Source of the DNA: an uncultured Desulfovibrionaceae bacterium
Lineage (GTDB): Bacteria; Desulfobacterota; Desulfovibrionia; Desulfovibrionales; Desulfovibrionaceae
DNA: 64,000 nt
Assembly (NCBI GenBank): GCA_949741925.1
Contig: CATJOY010000043.1
Location: 36,097 to 100,096 of the forward strand
Reading direction: 5' to 3'
Each line of letters starts with the position of its first letter. Positions within the stretch are counted from its first letter, which is position 1. This document shows positions 27,001 through 35,442 of this stretch, in pieces. The translations under genes and the position numbers were made by a program. The notes under the pieces are model-generated. The model was not told where the DNA came from. It saw only the letters and a program-made list of their open reading frames with translations, and ran no database searches.

Positions 27001-28479
27001 ATGAAAAACGGTACCTTGCCCACGTTCCCTACTAAAGAAGAGGCCGATAGAGAAAAAAACGCGGCCGCCCTAGCTTCTGTTACCGCCGCAGTGCTCTTGA
27101 CCGCCTTAAAGCTGGTCGTCGGCCTTTCCACCAACAGCCTCGGCATTCTTTCCGAAGCGGCCCACAGCGGTCTAGATCTGTTGGCGGCAGGCGTCACCTA
27201 CTTTGCAGTACGGTACTCAAGCCTGCCGCCGGACCGGACCCATCCCTACGGCCACGGCAAAATTGAAAACCTTTCAGCTCTGGCGGAAACCCTGCTGCTC
27301 CTGGTGGTCTGCGTCTGGATTATTTGGGAAGCCGTGGACCGGATATTTTTCAACCCGGTTGTTGTGCGACCCACGCTATGGGCCGCCGGAGTGCTGATCA
27401 TTTCCATCCTTGTGGATATATCCCGATCCCGAATGCTCCGGCGCATAGCCCAAAGATACCGCAGCCAGGCCCTGGAGGCCGACGCTCTGCATTTTTCAAC
27501 GGATATCCTCTCCTCGGCCGTGGTCTTGCTGGGCATTGGGCTTCTCTATACCGCCGACTTCCTGCCGCCGGCCTCTCCCCTGCGTTTCTGGCTGGCCAAG
27601 GCAGACAGCCTGGCGGCTCTGGGCGTATCAGCCATTATTATGAAGGTCAGTTGGGCCTTGGGCGCGCGAGCAATCAACATCCTCCTGGATTCTCATGATG
27701 CGCGCCTGGCCTACGCCATGCGCGAAGCCATCTCCGGGCTCCCCGGAATTCGCTCCATTGAGGGGCTGCGCCTGCGGCACAGCGGGTCTGATCTGTTCGC
27801 TGAAATAACCCTCAGCATCGATGGCGGACTTACCCTGGAAGAGGGGGAGGCCATTCGCCTGGAAGTTGAAAAAACCATCCTGGGGATCGAAGCGCACACC
27901 CGGGCGAGTATCATGCTTATCCCCCACGCCGGGGAACCCCATGATCCGGTACGAACGCTGCGGATGTATGCCGCCGCCGCGGGGCTCAAGCCCCATGCCG
28001 TGGAACTGCTGGATCTGGAACAACCGGGAGGCGGCAGCAGGCTGCTAGTGGAGCTACACACGGAATTCCCGCCGGAAACGCCTCTCGAGGAAGCCTGGGA
28101 GCAGGTTGCCCGGTTTGAGGAAAAGATCCGGCGCGAGGACCCGCGCATCATGATCGCCACCCATCTGGAGCCCTTGGGCGAACATTCTATGGAAACCCTG
28201 CTCCAAGGCCCCGAGGCGGAACGAATCCAAAACGTGGTCATGCGCTTGGTTTCTCAAGACCCGAATCTCGACGAAGGGCATCAAGTGCTGGTCCGCAGCT
28301 ACGGGGAAGGCCGGTGCATCAGTTTTCACTGCCGCATGACCGGCCCGGCAACAGTGGCCCAAGCGCATGAGGCCGCCATACGCCTCCAACAGGCACTGCA
28401 TCGGGAACTGCCCGAACTGCACCGCGTCACCGTGCACACCGAGCCATATAGAAAAAAATCTCCACATCGCGCCGTGTGA
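27001..28479 (+). CDS. Cation diffusion facilitator (Zn/Fe/Mn-type) with extended C-terminus
   Basis: A 492-residue proton-coupled divalent-metal exporter. Six helices lie in residues 22-225. The metal site residues fall in SEAAHSGLDLLAAG (helix 2) and DALHFSTDILSSA (helix 5); HPYGHGKIENLSAL is the usual loop. Helix 5 has His-x-x-x-Asp, as in zinc transporters. Residues 230-310 form the cytoplasmic dimerisation domain. A further 180 residues, with a second similar-looking alpha-beta unit (EERIQNVVMRLVSQDPNL-like, from about 395), double the usual tail. Most CDF proteins are about 300 residues, so this is a long form. Confidence 0.9.
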   Translation: MKNGTLPTFPTKEEADREKNAAALASVTAAVLLTALKLVVGLSTNSLGILSEAAHSGLDLLAAGVTYFAVRYSSLPPDRTHPYGHGKIENLSALAETLLLLVVCVWIIWEAVDRIFFNPVVVRPTLWAAGVLIISILVDISRSRMLRRIAQRYRSQALEADALHFSTDILSSAVVLLGIGLLYTADFLPPASPLRFWLAKADSLAALGVSAIIMKVSWALGARAINILLDSHDARLAYAMREAISGLPGIRSIEGLRLRHSGSDLFAEITLSIDGGLTLEEGEAIRLEVEKTILGIEAHTRASIMLIPHAGEPHDPVRTLRMYAAAAGLKPHAVELLDLEQPGGGSRLLVELHTEFPPETPLEEAWEQVARFEEKIRREDPRIMIATHLEPLGEHSMETLLQGPEAERIQNVVMRLVSQDPNLDEGHQVLVRSYGEGRCISFHCRMTGPATVAQAHEAAIRLQQALHRELPELHRVTVHTEPYRKKSPHRAV

Positions 28480-28672
28480 AGGCCGGGCTTTCTCCCGCAT
28501 TTTCTACACGGCGAAAGAAGCCCCCCGTCTCTCAGGCTTTACTTTGCCAGGGAAACCACGTACCCGAAGTGTAGCTGCCCGGATCCGATCATCTGCCTAC
28601 TTTCCGGCCGTTCAGGCAGGTAGTGCGCTTGCCTGTGATCGGGAAAGGGAACGACTCGGGAGCGGAGAAACC

Positions 28673-29572
28673 ATGCAACGTATCCTCGGCTGTTGTTTTA
28701 TCATGCTCGCGGCGAGCTGCTGGGCCTTTATCGGCCCTTTCGGCCACTACGCCATGAACCACGGAGTCAGTGCCGTGGAAATGGCTTTCTGGCGCACGGC
28801 CTTCGGCGGAGGCGCTTTTTTGCTGCACGCCTTCTCCAAGGGCGTCTTGAGCGCTCCCCAAAAGGATGCCTTGATGTTCAGCCTCTACGGCATGCTTTCT
28901 ATTGCCTCGCTCTTTGTCGTCTATTTCGTAGCCATCCAGGAAGCGGGCATCGGCCTTGCGGCTATTCTTATGTACACCGCTCCAGCCTGGGTCGCCCTCT
29001 TCTCTCGACTGTTTTTTAAGGAACGCCTGACCCGTGCGAAGATGCTGGCGCTCCTCTTTGCAGTTGCCGGGGCTGCCCTGGCCAGCGCTTCAGGAGGCGG
29101 CCTTCCCCAAGGGGCAAGCGCCTTGGGGATCTTCTGCGGCCTCCTCTCCGGCCTCCTGTACTCCACAAGCTACATTTTTTGCGGCCATTACCTGCGCTTG
29201 TACCAACCGGCCACCCTCTACGCCTGGGCTCTTCCCGTGGCCTGCCTTTGCCTGCTGCCGTTTACGAACTTCTCCCCCAACCCCCCCCTGGTTTGGCTGA
29301 GTCTCGCAGGATCAGGCCTTGTCTGCACCTACGCCGCCTATTGGGCTTACTGCCAAGGACTGCGTCGCATCTCTCCCACGTTGGGTTCCATCATTGCCAC
29401 TTTAGAGCCGGTACTGGCTGCCCTGACGGCCTGGCTTATTTGGAAACAAGCCTTTTCCCTTGCCGGCACCGCCGGAGCCGCCCTGGTTCTCACCGCCGTA
29501 CTCATGACTATTGTCATCAAGGAGCCTGCCCCCAAAGGATCTTCCAGGCCAAAAGAGGGCTCCGTCAGGTAA
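28673..29572 (+). CDS. EamA-family (DMT) transporter
   Basis: A 299-residue membrane protein with ten helices in two EamA repeats, each around 140 residues. The first begins AASCWAFIGPFGHYAMNHG and includes EMAFWRTAFGG; the second ends TLGSIIATLEPVLAALTAW, the most conserved DMT section. It probably exports an amino acid or metabolite. ATG 28673 follows GGAG; the upstream extension is not transporter-like. The C-terminal tail is Lys/Pro/Ser-rich. Confidence 0.9.
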   Translation: MQRILGCCFIMLAASCWAFIGPFGHYAMNHGVSAVEMAFWRTAFGGGAFLLHAFSKGVLSAPQKDALMFSLYGMLSIASLFVVYFVAIQEAGIGLAAILMYTAPAWVALFSRLFFKERLTRAKMLALLFAVAGAALASASGGGLPQGASALGIFCGLLSGLLYSTSYIFCGHYLRLYQPATLYAWALPVACLCLLPFTNFSPNPPLVWLSLAGSGLVCTYAAYWAYCQGLRRISPTLGSIIATLEPVLAALTAWLIWKQAFSLAGTAGAALVLTAVLMTIVIKEPAPKGSSRPKEGSVR

Positions 29573-29839
29573 CATCTCTCTCCGGAGCAAGGGAGTGCAA
29601 CCATCTCCCTAATTCCGAGCGCTCGGTTTCTACTTGATTTTTTTATTAGGCTCTGGTCTACACTTCGCCTGTCCTTACATTTCGACTTCAAGGCGGGCAA
29701 CCGGTCCCCCTTCGCAGCCGGGGTCGGCTGGGCCTCCGGAGCAGGCCGACCGCTGCCCCTTGCCCGGCAGCCAAAGCACCGCATGCCGCAGAAACGCCCT
29801 ACCGCGTTCCTTCCGTGTGGCAAACAACAAGGATTTTCC

Positions 29840-32041
29840 ATGACCAGCAACGCCACCCCCGCGGACAGCCGAAAACTCTTTCTGCTTATCGTGGTTATTC
29901 CGCTGGTTTTTGTCATCGTTGGCCTTTGGCAGCTAAGCCGGGCATCTGCTCCGCCCCCACACACAGCCAGGCCCTCCTTTGGAGAAACCATCGCCGCAAT
30001 CGAAGCCGCCCAACGTGAGGCCGGCACGCCGCACATCCAGGTACGCATCGGGAATACGGTTGCCGCCGCCCCCGAGGTTCTCAACCGCTTGCGGGCCGAT
30101 CACCCCGAACCGGAAACGTATACCGGTCTGCGCACTCTAGCCCTGGCCTTGCCGTGCCTGGAATTGGTTTTTGGTTTGCTGGCCTGCGGTATAGGCTCCT
30201 GCGGCCTATTGGCCATCCGCCGCATGGGGGTGAGAGCAGCGGCCTCCAGAGAGGCCCTGCTGGATCTCTTCAGTAGCGGCATCCGGAAGCTCCCCTGGCT
30301 TATTGGCGCAACCGGTTTTCTGATCGCTACGGCCCTGGCCTGCGGCCTCGCTTATGAGACCCTGAATTTCGCCGTCCGTGGTCTCGGCGCTCGCGGCGGG
30401 GGCAAGCTACTACTCCTGGGCATCGTTATCATTCTGGCCTTGTTGTTCTATGCATTGAAACTGGTGTACGCCATCTACAAAACCTCCCGAGCGGTTTTTG
30501 AGCCGGATAGTATGACCCTGATGGGGAAAAGCGTCACCCGCAAAGAAGCCCCGCTGGTGTGGGGATTTGTCGAATCAATAGCGGCAAAGGCCGGAGCCGC
30601 CAGACCGGACGGCATCATTCTCGGTTTGAATGAATGCTTTTTCGTCACCGAGCACCCGGTGCGCCTTGTCAGCGGCGCTCACGCTCCCCGGGGCCGCATC
30701 CTGTATCTGCCCTTGCCGTATATGGCCTTCATGACACGGGACGAAGCCGCCGCTGCCATCGGGCATGAGTTGGGTCACTTCACCGGAGCCGACACCGAAT
30801 ACAGCCTGCGCTTTACCCCTATGTATGCCGCGGCAGTAAACAATCTACGGGCCGTGGTCTTTGCCTCAAACGACGATACGGGCATAATGGGGCTTATCTC
30901 CCGACCCGCCGTTTTACTCGGGGAATTCTTTTTGAATTCCTTTGACCTGGCTGTGCAGCACTGGAGCCGACGCAGGGAATTCGCGGCAGACCGGATCGGG
31001 GCCCGCGTGGCCGGAAACGAGGCCGTGGCTTCTTCACTCTTACGTGTTTCCGTGCTGGCACCCCACGTCTCTCGCGCCTTGGCCGAATGCTGGTCTCAGG
31101 GCGGAGGCCCGCAAGGCGGCGTTGTCAATCGAGTCCGCCAATTGGTGGCGGAACAAGGTTTCAGCGATCCAATGGAACATCTCGAGGAAACCCAGGCCCA
31201 CCCCACGGACAGCCATCCGACCATGCGCCAACGTCTCGAAGCCGTAAATATTTCCGTCACCCGGGAATTACTAAATAAAGCGCGAGAACGCGCGGAAAGC
31301 GGCTTGCTCAAGGAGCTGGGGCTTGAAACCACGCCTCCTGAAACCAAAGCCTCAGGGCAGACGGATGGTAATGTTGGTGCAACCCTCTCCACAGGCTCCT
31401 CCGGCAGACCGCCCCTACGGGCGGGAGAACGAAACGGGCTCGGAGCCGCCCTGGAGGCCGAATTTTCCCGGGCCGCCCGCGAAAATAACGAGGAAGAAAT
31501 CTGGCATCTCAGAGAGTTGGCGGCCCGCGGCAAGGAAGATACTTCCTATTATGAGGGAGGCGCCCTGTTGTTGGCCTTCTGGGTTCTGCTGACGCTCGTC
31601 TGTTTCCTGGCGGCCGCCGGCCTGCCCTCTCTCCGATTCCGTCTCGGGGCTCTTGCCGCGGGGCTGGGCCTGGCCGTGCTGGTTGGCCTGCGGCTTAAGC
31701 GGAGGAGCAGGCCCTTTGTAACCTTCACGGCTCAGGGCCTCCTCTTTGCCGACCTTACCCAGCCTCTTCCCTGGACTGCTATTAACGACTATGCGGTTAT
31801 TGTGCGCTCGTTCAACGGTATAACCACCACCGTGGCAATCAGAGTCGATCTTGTTAAAGACCTTGTGCCGCCGGCCTTCAGCGGAGACAGCAGAGTCAAA
31901 TACCGCTCTAAACACCATTGTTTACTGTTTACCGTCATGAATCTGCGCGGCCGCATGAATGCGGATACATTCAGCCGAGAATTCACCATATATTGGCACG
32001 GCGGCCTGGCGCGGCACCGCCTCTCGACTCTCAGGGCCTAA
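29840..32041 (+). CDS. M48-family membrane metallopeptidase
   Basis: A 733-residue protein. One helix lies at about 12-30, then a short outer loop, two or three helices (about 100-215), and the M48 domain with the zinc motif HELGH at 309-313 and the third ligand Glu likely in RREFAADRIGA. A linker rich in Gly/Ser/Thr (about 505-535) precedes a last region with two helices (about 575-615) and a soluble tail. HtpX is much shorter (about 290 residues), so this is a larger, multi-domain type. Its role is probably quality control of membrane or envelope proteins. ATG 29840 follows AAGGA. Confidence 0.85.
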   Translation: MTSNATPADSRKLFLLIVVIPLVFVIVGLWQLSRASAPPPHTARPSFGETIAAIEAAQREAGTPHIQVRIGNTVAAAPEVLNRLRADHPEPETYTGLRTLALALPCLELVFGLLACGIGSCGLLAIRRMGVRAAASREALLDLFSSGIRKLPWLIGATGFLIATALACGLAYETLNFAVRGLGARGGGKLLLLGIVIILALLFYALKLVYAIYKTSRAVFEPDSMTLMGKSVTRKEAPLVWGFVESIAAKAGAARPDGIILGLNECFFVTEHPVRLVSGAHAPRGRILYLPLPYMAFMTRDEAAAAIGHELGHFTGADTEYSLRFTPMYAAAVNNLRAVVFASNDDTGIMGLISRPAVLLGEFFLNSFDLAVQHWSRRREFAADRIGARVAGNEAVASSLLRVSVLAPHVSRALAECWSQGGGPQGGVVNRVRQLVAEQGFSDPMEHLEETQAHPTDSHPTMRQRLEAVNISVTRELLNKARERAESGLLKELGLETTPPETKASGQTDGNVGATLSTGSSGRPPLRAGERNGLGAALEAEFSRAARENNEEEIWHLRELAARGKEDTSYYEGGALLLAFWVLLTLVCFLAAAGLPSLRFRLGALAAGLGLAVLVGLRLKRRSRPFVTFTAQGLLFADLTQPLPWTAINDYAVIVRSFNGITTTVAIRVDLVKDLVPPAFSGDSRVKYRSKHHCLLFTVMNLRGRMNADTFSREFTIYWHGGLARHRLSTLRA

Positions 32042-32167
32042 AAAAAACCCTTCCATAAGATGCCCCGATTCATGAAGCCCCCACCGGAACGCCTTCCCTT
32101 ACCGGGACTTAGGGTAGACAGGTTCCGAAATTTTTTCGCTGATCCATCGCCGAAAACTGTTTTCATC

Positions 32168-32196
32168 TTGACATATGATAAAAAGTAGATTTAAAG
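32168..32196 (+). promoter_or_regulatory. Promoter of tRNA-Gly(CCC)
   Basis: TTGACA at 32168-32173, 17-base spacer, TTAAAG at 32191-32196, about 14 bases before the tRNA. Confidence 0.65.
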
Positions 32197-32210
32197 TTTT
32201 GTCTTTAAGA

Positions 32211-32285
32211 GCGGGAATAACTCAGCGGTAGAGTGTCAGCTTCCCAAGCTGAAGGTCGCGGGTTCAAATCCCGTTTCCCGCTCCA
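32211..32285 (+). tRNA. tRNA-Gly (CCC)
   Basis: 75 bases with encoded CCA. Same acceptor stem as the GCC isoacceptors; the anticodon loop is CTTCCCAAG (CCC). Confidence 0.96.
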
Positions 32286-32488
32286 GAATAAACACAGCCG
32301 GGTTCAATACAGTCCAAACTTCTTGAAATATGAGAAGACATCACAGACTGTAGCGATTCGGCTGTTTCTGTTCATGAATATCCTCTTTTTAGAGGGATTT
32401 TCTGAGGTATGTTTTTTCCTTAGAGGCGATACCGCTATGCCTCTTGTGGTAGTAAAAATATGCCTGGTTTTGGTATAGGAGGGTAATT

Positions 32489-34579
32489 ATGACCATTCGT
32501 ACACGAATTCTTTTGGTCTTCGTTATGGCGGTACTGCTCATTGCAGGCGGGGTAATCGGTTATGCGACCGTGCAAATGCGCGATGACGCGCAAGCGTATT
32601 ATGTATCCTCATCCAGCGCGCAACTGCGTTTGATGAACGACTACATCGAGACGTTCATAGACACGGCCGTTCATAATGCAGCCATGCTGGCTAATGATGT
32701 TGAACTCATCACTGCTGCAGCCGTTTTTCCTCGTTATGTGGAAAAAAATACCGAAACATCGTTCAGTTTCGCCGCATTGAGTCCCGAGGCCCGTAAGCTG
32801 CTGGATCATTTGTTAGCCCTGGATAACGGCTATGATGATTATGTGGAAGTGTACGCCGGTTATGCCGACGGCAGCCTGATCACCACGCTTGAAGGCCTTA
32901 AGTTCGGCCCCCACTTCGATATGAGCAAGCGCCCTTGGTATCAGGCCCGCGCCAATTCCAGGGAGGATGTGGGCCTGGCCGAGGCCTATACATCGCTCTC
33001 CGGCGAGACGGTTTTTGCCATCACCCATAAGATGAAAGATGAGCGAGGCAGGCTTAGGGGGGTCTTGGGCATCGATGTTTCCCTTAAGGGCTTAGCCGCC
33101 AGATTCGAGGAATTAAGTAAGGGAAACAACGGCTATTTTGTTCTTATCGAAAATACGGGCAAAATTTTGTGTGAGCCGGCCCATGCTGATTTGGTGGGTA
33201 AAGTGCTGGGCAAGGATATCACTACTCCCGGCCTGATGCAGGCTTTTGAAACCACAAACGGCATCGTACGCTTTGAGCTGGATGGCGAGCCCATCCAGGC
33301 CAATGTCATGACCAACAGTTTTGGCTGGAAGTTGGTTTCGGTGCAAACTGAGGCGGCTATCTTTGCCCGCAGCAACGCCACTGTACGTCATGTAGCGCTG
33401 CTGACCTTGGGCCTGACCCTTGTGGCCCTCGTGGGCGCAGCCTGGCTGGTGCGCTCCGTCAACAAACCGCTGTCGCTCATTGTCCACACGGCCACCGATA
33501 TTTCGACGGGCAATCTGAATGCAACGCTTGATCCTAAAGACTACTACGGCGAACTTGCCCAGTTGCAACAGGCCCTCAGCACAATGGTGAGCAACCTCAA
33601 ATCCCGTATTGCCGAGGCCGCCGAACAATCGGAACTGGCCCGGCAAGAAACGGCCAAAGCCCAAGAGGCCATGGGCCAGGCTGACGACGCCCGTCAGAAG
33701 GCCGAAAATGCCCGCCGCGAGGGAATGCTGGCCGCTGCCGAGGAGCTAGAGGGCGTTGTGGGCATGATCAGTTCGGCCTCCACTGAATTGGCTGCCCAAA
33801 TTCAGCAATCCGATCAAAATGCCGCTGAAGCCGCTAAGAACCTCTCCGAAGCGGCCACGGCCATGAACGAGATGAACGCTACTGTGCAAGAGGTAGCCCG
33901 CAACGCCTCTTCTGCCTCCACGGCTTCGGCTGAAACGCGTGACAAGGCCGAGGCAGGTGCGCAGGTGGTGGAACAATCGCTCAAACGTATCCAATCCGTG
34001 CTTGAGGCTTCGCTGGCGCTCAAAGAAGACATGGGGAAGCTCAACGAACAGGCCCGCTCCATTGACCAAATTATGGGTGTCATTTCCGATATTGCGGACC
34101 AAACCAACTTGCTGGCGCTCAATGCGGCTATTGAAGCGGCCCGGGCCGGCGAGGCAGGACGCGGTTTTGCCGTAGTGGCCGACGAAGTACGCAAGTTGGC
34201 CGAAAAGACCATGAGTTCCACCCACGATGTGGGCAATGCCATCCGTGCTATTCAAGAAAGCACGTCCAAAAGCTCGGCTTCTGTGGATGATGCCGTAAAT
34301 CAGATTGAAGAGGCCACTCGCTTTGCCAACGAATCCGGTCGAGCGCTGGAAGAAATCGTAGCGACTGTGGAATCTACAGCCGATCAGGTGCGAGCCATTG
34401 CCACCGCCAGCGAGGAGCAATCCGCCGCGAGCGAAGAAATCAACCGTTCTATCCTGCGCTGCAACGATATGAGCCGCATGATTTCCGATACCATGGGCGA
34501 AGCCGCCCGCGCCGTATCGGATATGGCAGGCCAGGCTCAGGGACTGGCCGGCCTTGTAGAAAACATGAAGCGCGGGTAG
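32489..34579 (+). CDS. Methyl-accepting chemotaxis protein
   Basis: A 696-residue receptor. Helix 1 at about 7-28 leads into a periplasmic double-Cache-type sensor (about 30-295; [12 protein letters not shown] and [24 protein letters not shown] are typical of the first Cache unit). Helix 2 at about 302-322, HAMP to about 375, then the cytoplasmic coiled coil with the hairpin tip [19 protein letters not shown]. Ligand unknown; such Cache domains often bind amino or organic acids. GGAGGG precedes the ATG. It ends in a strong terminator. No clear FliA promoter was found upstream. Confidence 0.96.
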   Translation: MTIRTRILLVFVMAVLLIAGGVIGYATVQMRDDAQAYYVSSSSAQLRLMNDYIETFIDTAVHNAAMLANDVELITAAAVFPRYVEKNTETSFSFAALSPEARKLLDHLLALDNGYDDYVEVYAGYADGSLITTLEGLKFGPHFDMSKRPWYQARANSREDVGLAEAYTSLSGETVFAITHKMKDERGRLRGVLGIDVSLKGLAARFEELSKGNNGYFVLIENTGKILCEPAHADLVGKVLGKDITTPGLMQAFETTNGIVRFELDGEPIQANVMTNSFGWKLVSVQTEAAIFARSNATVRHVALLTLGLTLVALVGAAWLVRSVNKPLSLIVHTATDISTGNLNATLDPKDYYGELAQLQQALSTMVSNLKSRIAEAAEQSELARQETAKAQEAMGQADDARQKAENARREGMLAAAEELEGVVGMISSASTELAAQIQQSDQNAAEAAKNLSEAATAMNEMNATVQEVARNASSASTASAETRDKAEAGAQVVEQSLKRIQSVLEASLALKEDMGKLNEQARSIDQIMGVISDIADQTNLLALNAAIEAARAGEAGRGFAVVADEVRKLAEKTMSSTHDVGNAIRAIQESTSKSSASVDDAVNQIEEATRFANESGRALEEIVATVESTADQVRAIATASEEQSAASEEINRSILRCNDMSRMISDTMGEAARAVSDMAGQAQGLAGLVENMKRG

Positions 34580-34600
34580 CTCGCTTTTTTTCCTGCTGCC

Positions 34601-34647
34601 AAGCGGGCGGTCAGAGCGTTGTTTCCGCTATGACCGCCCGCTTTTTC
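34601..34647 (+). terminator. Rho-independent terminator after the chemoreceptor gene
   Basis: Thirteen-base perfect arms AAGCGGGCGGTCA (34601-34613) and TGACCGCCCGCTT (34631-34643), followed by TTTT. Confidence 0.88.
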
Positions 34648-34826
34648 TCTTCAGTGGCGTTGCTGAGGCCTTAAACCAACCGCATCGTCCGTGACAAACC
34701 CTTGCGGACCGAATAGGCCTTCTCCAAGAACCTCCTCCCCACCGTAGCCTCTGGAACGCCGCCCGCAGCGTCATCGTGTCTCTAGAACATCCCCCTGTGC
34801 CGCCTATTTGATTGGAGTCGGCCTCT

Positions 34827-35270
34827 CTACTCCCCAATAGTTTCTACGACGCAGCGAGGGCAGGAGGCGCAACACTCCCCCTTGTGCTTGAGGCTCGCCA
34901 TGATGCCGCAGTTTTCTCCATCCTGCCCCCCGGCGCAACGCCGCCGCAGTTGTTCCAAGTGCAGCTTCAGATGCTCCAGGGATTTGATCTGCTCGTCCAC
35001 ATTGGCAATGTGCTCATCGATCAGTTCGCCAACCCAAGTGCAATCACTCCGGGGATGGTCACGGAAGGCCAGCAGTTTTCGGATTTCTCCCAGTTTCATG
35101 CCATGCTTGCGGCAGTGCATGATAAATTCAAGCCGTTCCCAGTCTTCCAGGCTATACACTCTATAGTTGCCTCCGCTCCTCTCCGGAGCGGCCAGCAAGC
35201 CTTCCTTTTCATAAAAACGGATGGTCACCACCTTACACCCGGTTCTCTTCGCCAGCTCGCCTATTTTCAT
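34827..35270 (-). CDS. MerR-family Cd/Pb/Zn-responsive regulator (CadR/PbrR type)
   Basis: A 147-residue activator. The N-terminal winged helix-turn-helix is MKIGELAKRTGCKVVTIRFY. The metal cysteines are Cys77 (SDCTWV), Cys112 (RRRCAGG) and Cys121 (ENCG), matching the three ligands known in CadR and PbrR. The tail adds a CCASCPRC cluster at 133-140 that could bind another ion. It is divergent from the P-type ATPase gene and most likely activates it by twisting its stretched promoter, while repressing itself. Confidence 0.93.
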   Translation of the reverse strand: MKIGELAKRTGCKVVTIRFYEKEGLLAAPERSGGNYRVYSLEDWERLEFIMHCRKHGMKLGEIRKLLAFRDHPRSDCTWVGELIDEHIANVDEQIKSLEHLKLHLEQLRRRCAGGQDGENCGIMASLKHKGECCASCPRCVVETIGE

Positions 35271-35300
35271 AGCGCTCCCCTCTAAAAAATACGCTTTACT

Positions 35301-35331
35301 CTATAGTAACTATAGATAGTAATCATGTCAA
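35301..35331 (-). promoter_or_regulatory. Promoter and operator of the MerR-family gene
   Basis: On the minus strand, TTGACA (35331-35326), 17-base spacer, TACTAT (35308-35303). The perfect palindrome CTATAG-TAA-CTATAG (35301-35315) covers the -10, so binding would repress the regulator gene. Confidence 0.8.
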
Positions 35332-35368
35332 AGGAGAGGCGAAAAATCAGAAAAAATTTTCGATCTTC

Positions 35369-35399
35369 TTGACACTATAGCAGCTATAGACACTACCGT
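35369..35399 (+). promoter_or_regulatory. MerR-type promoter of the Zn/Cd/Pb ATPase gene
   Basis: TTGACA at 35369-35374, then a 19-base spacer with the perfect palindrome CTATAG-CAG-CTATAG (35375-35389), then TACCGT (35394-35399). A 19-base spacer with a central palindrome is the hallmark of MerR-activated promoters. The sequence closely resembles the pbrA promoter pattern. Confidence 0.85.
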
Positions 35400-35442
35400 C
35401 ACAGCAACAGGAACATCTAACGAATTCTTGCGGAGAAAAACC

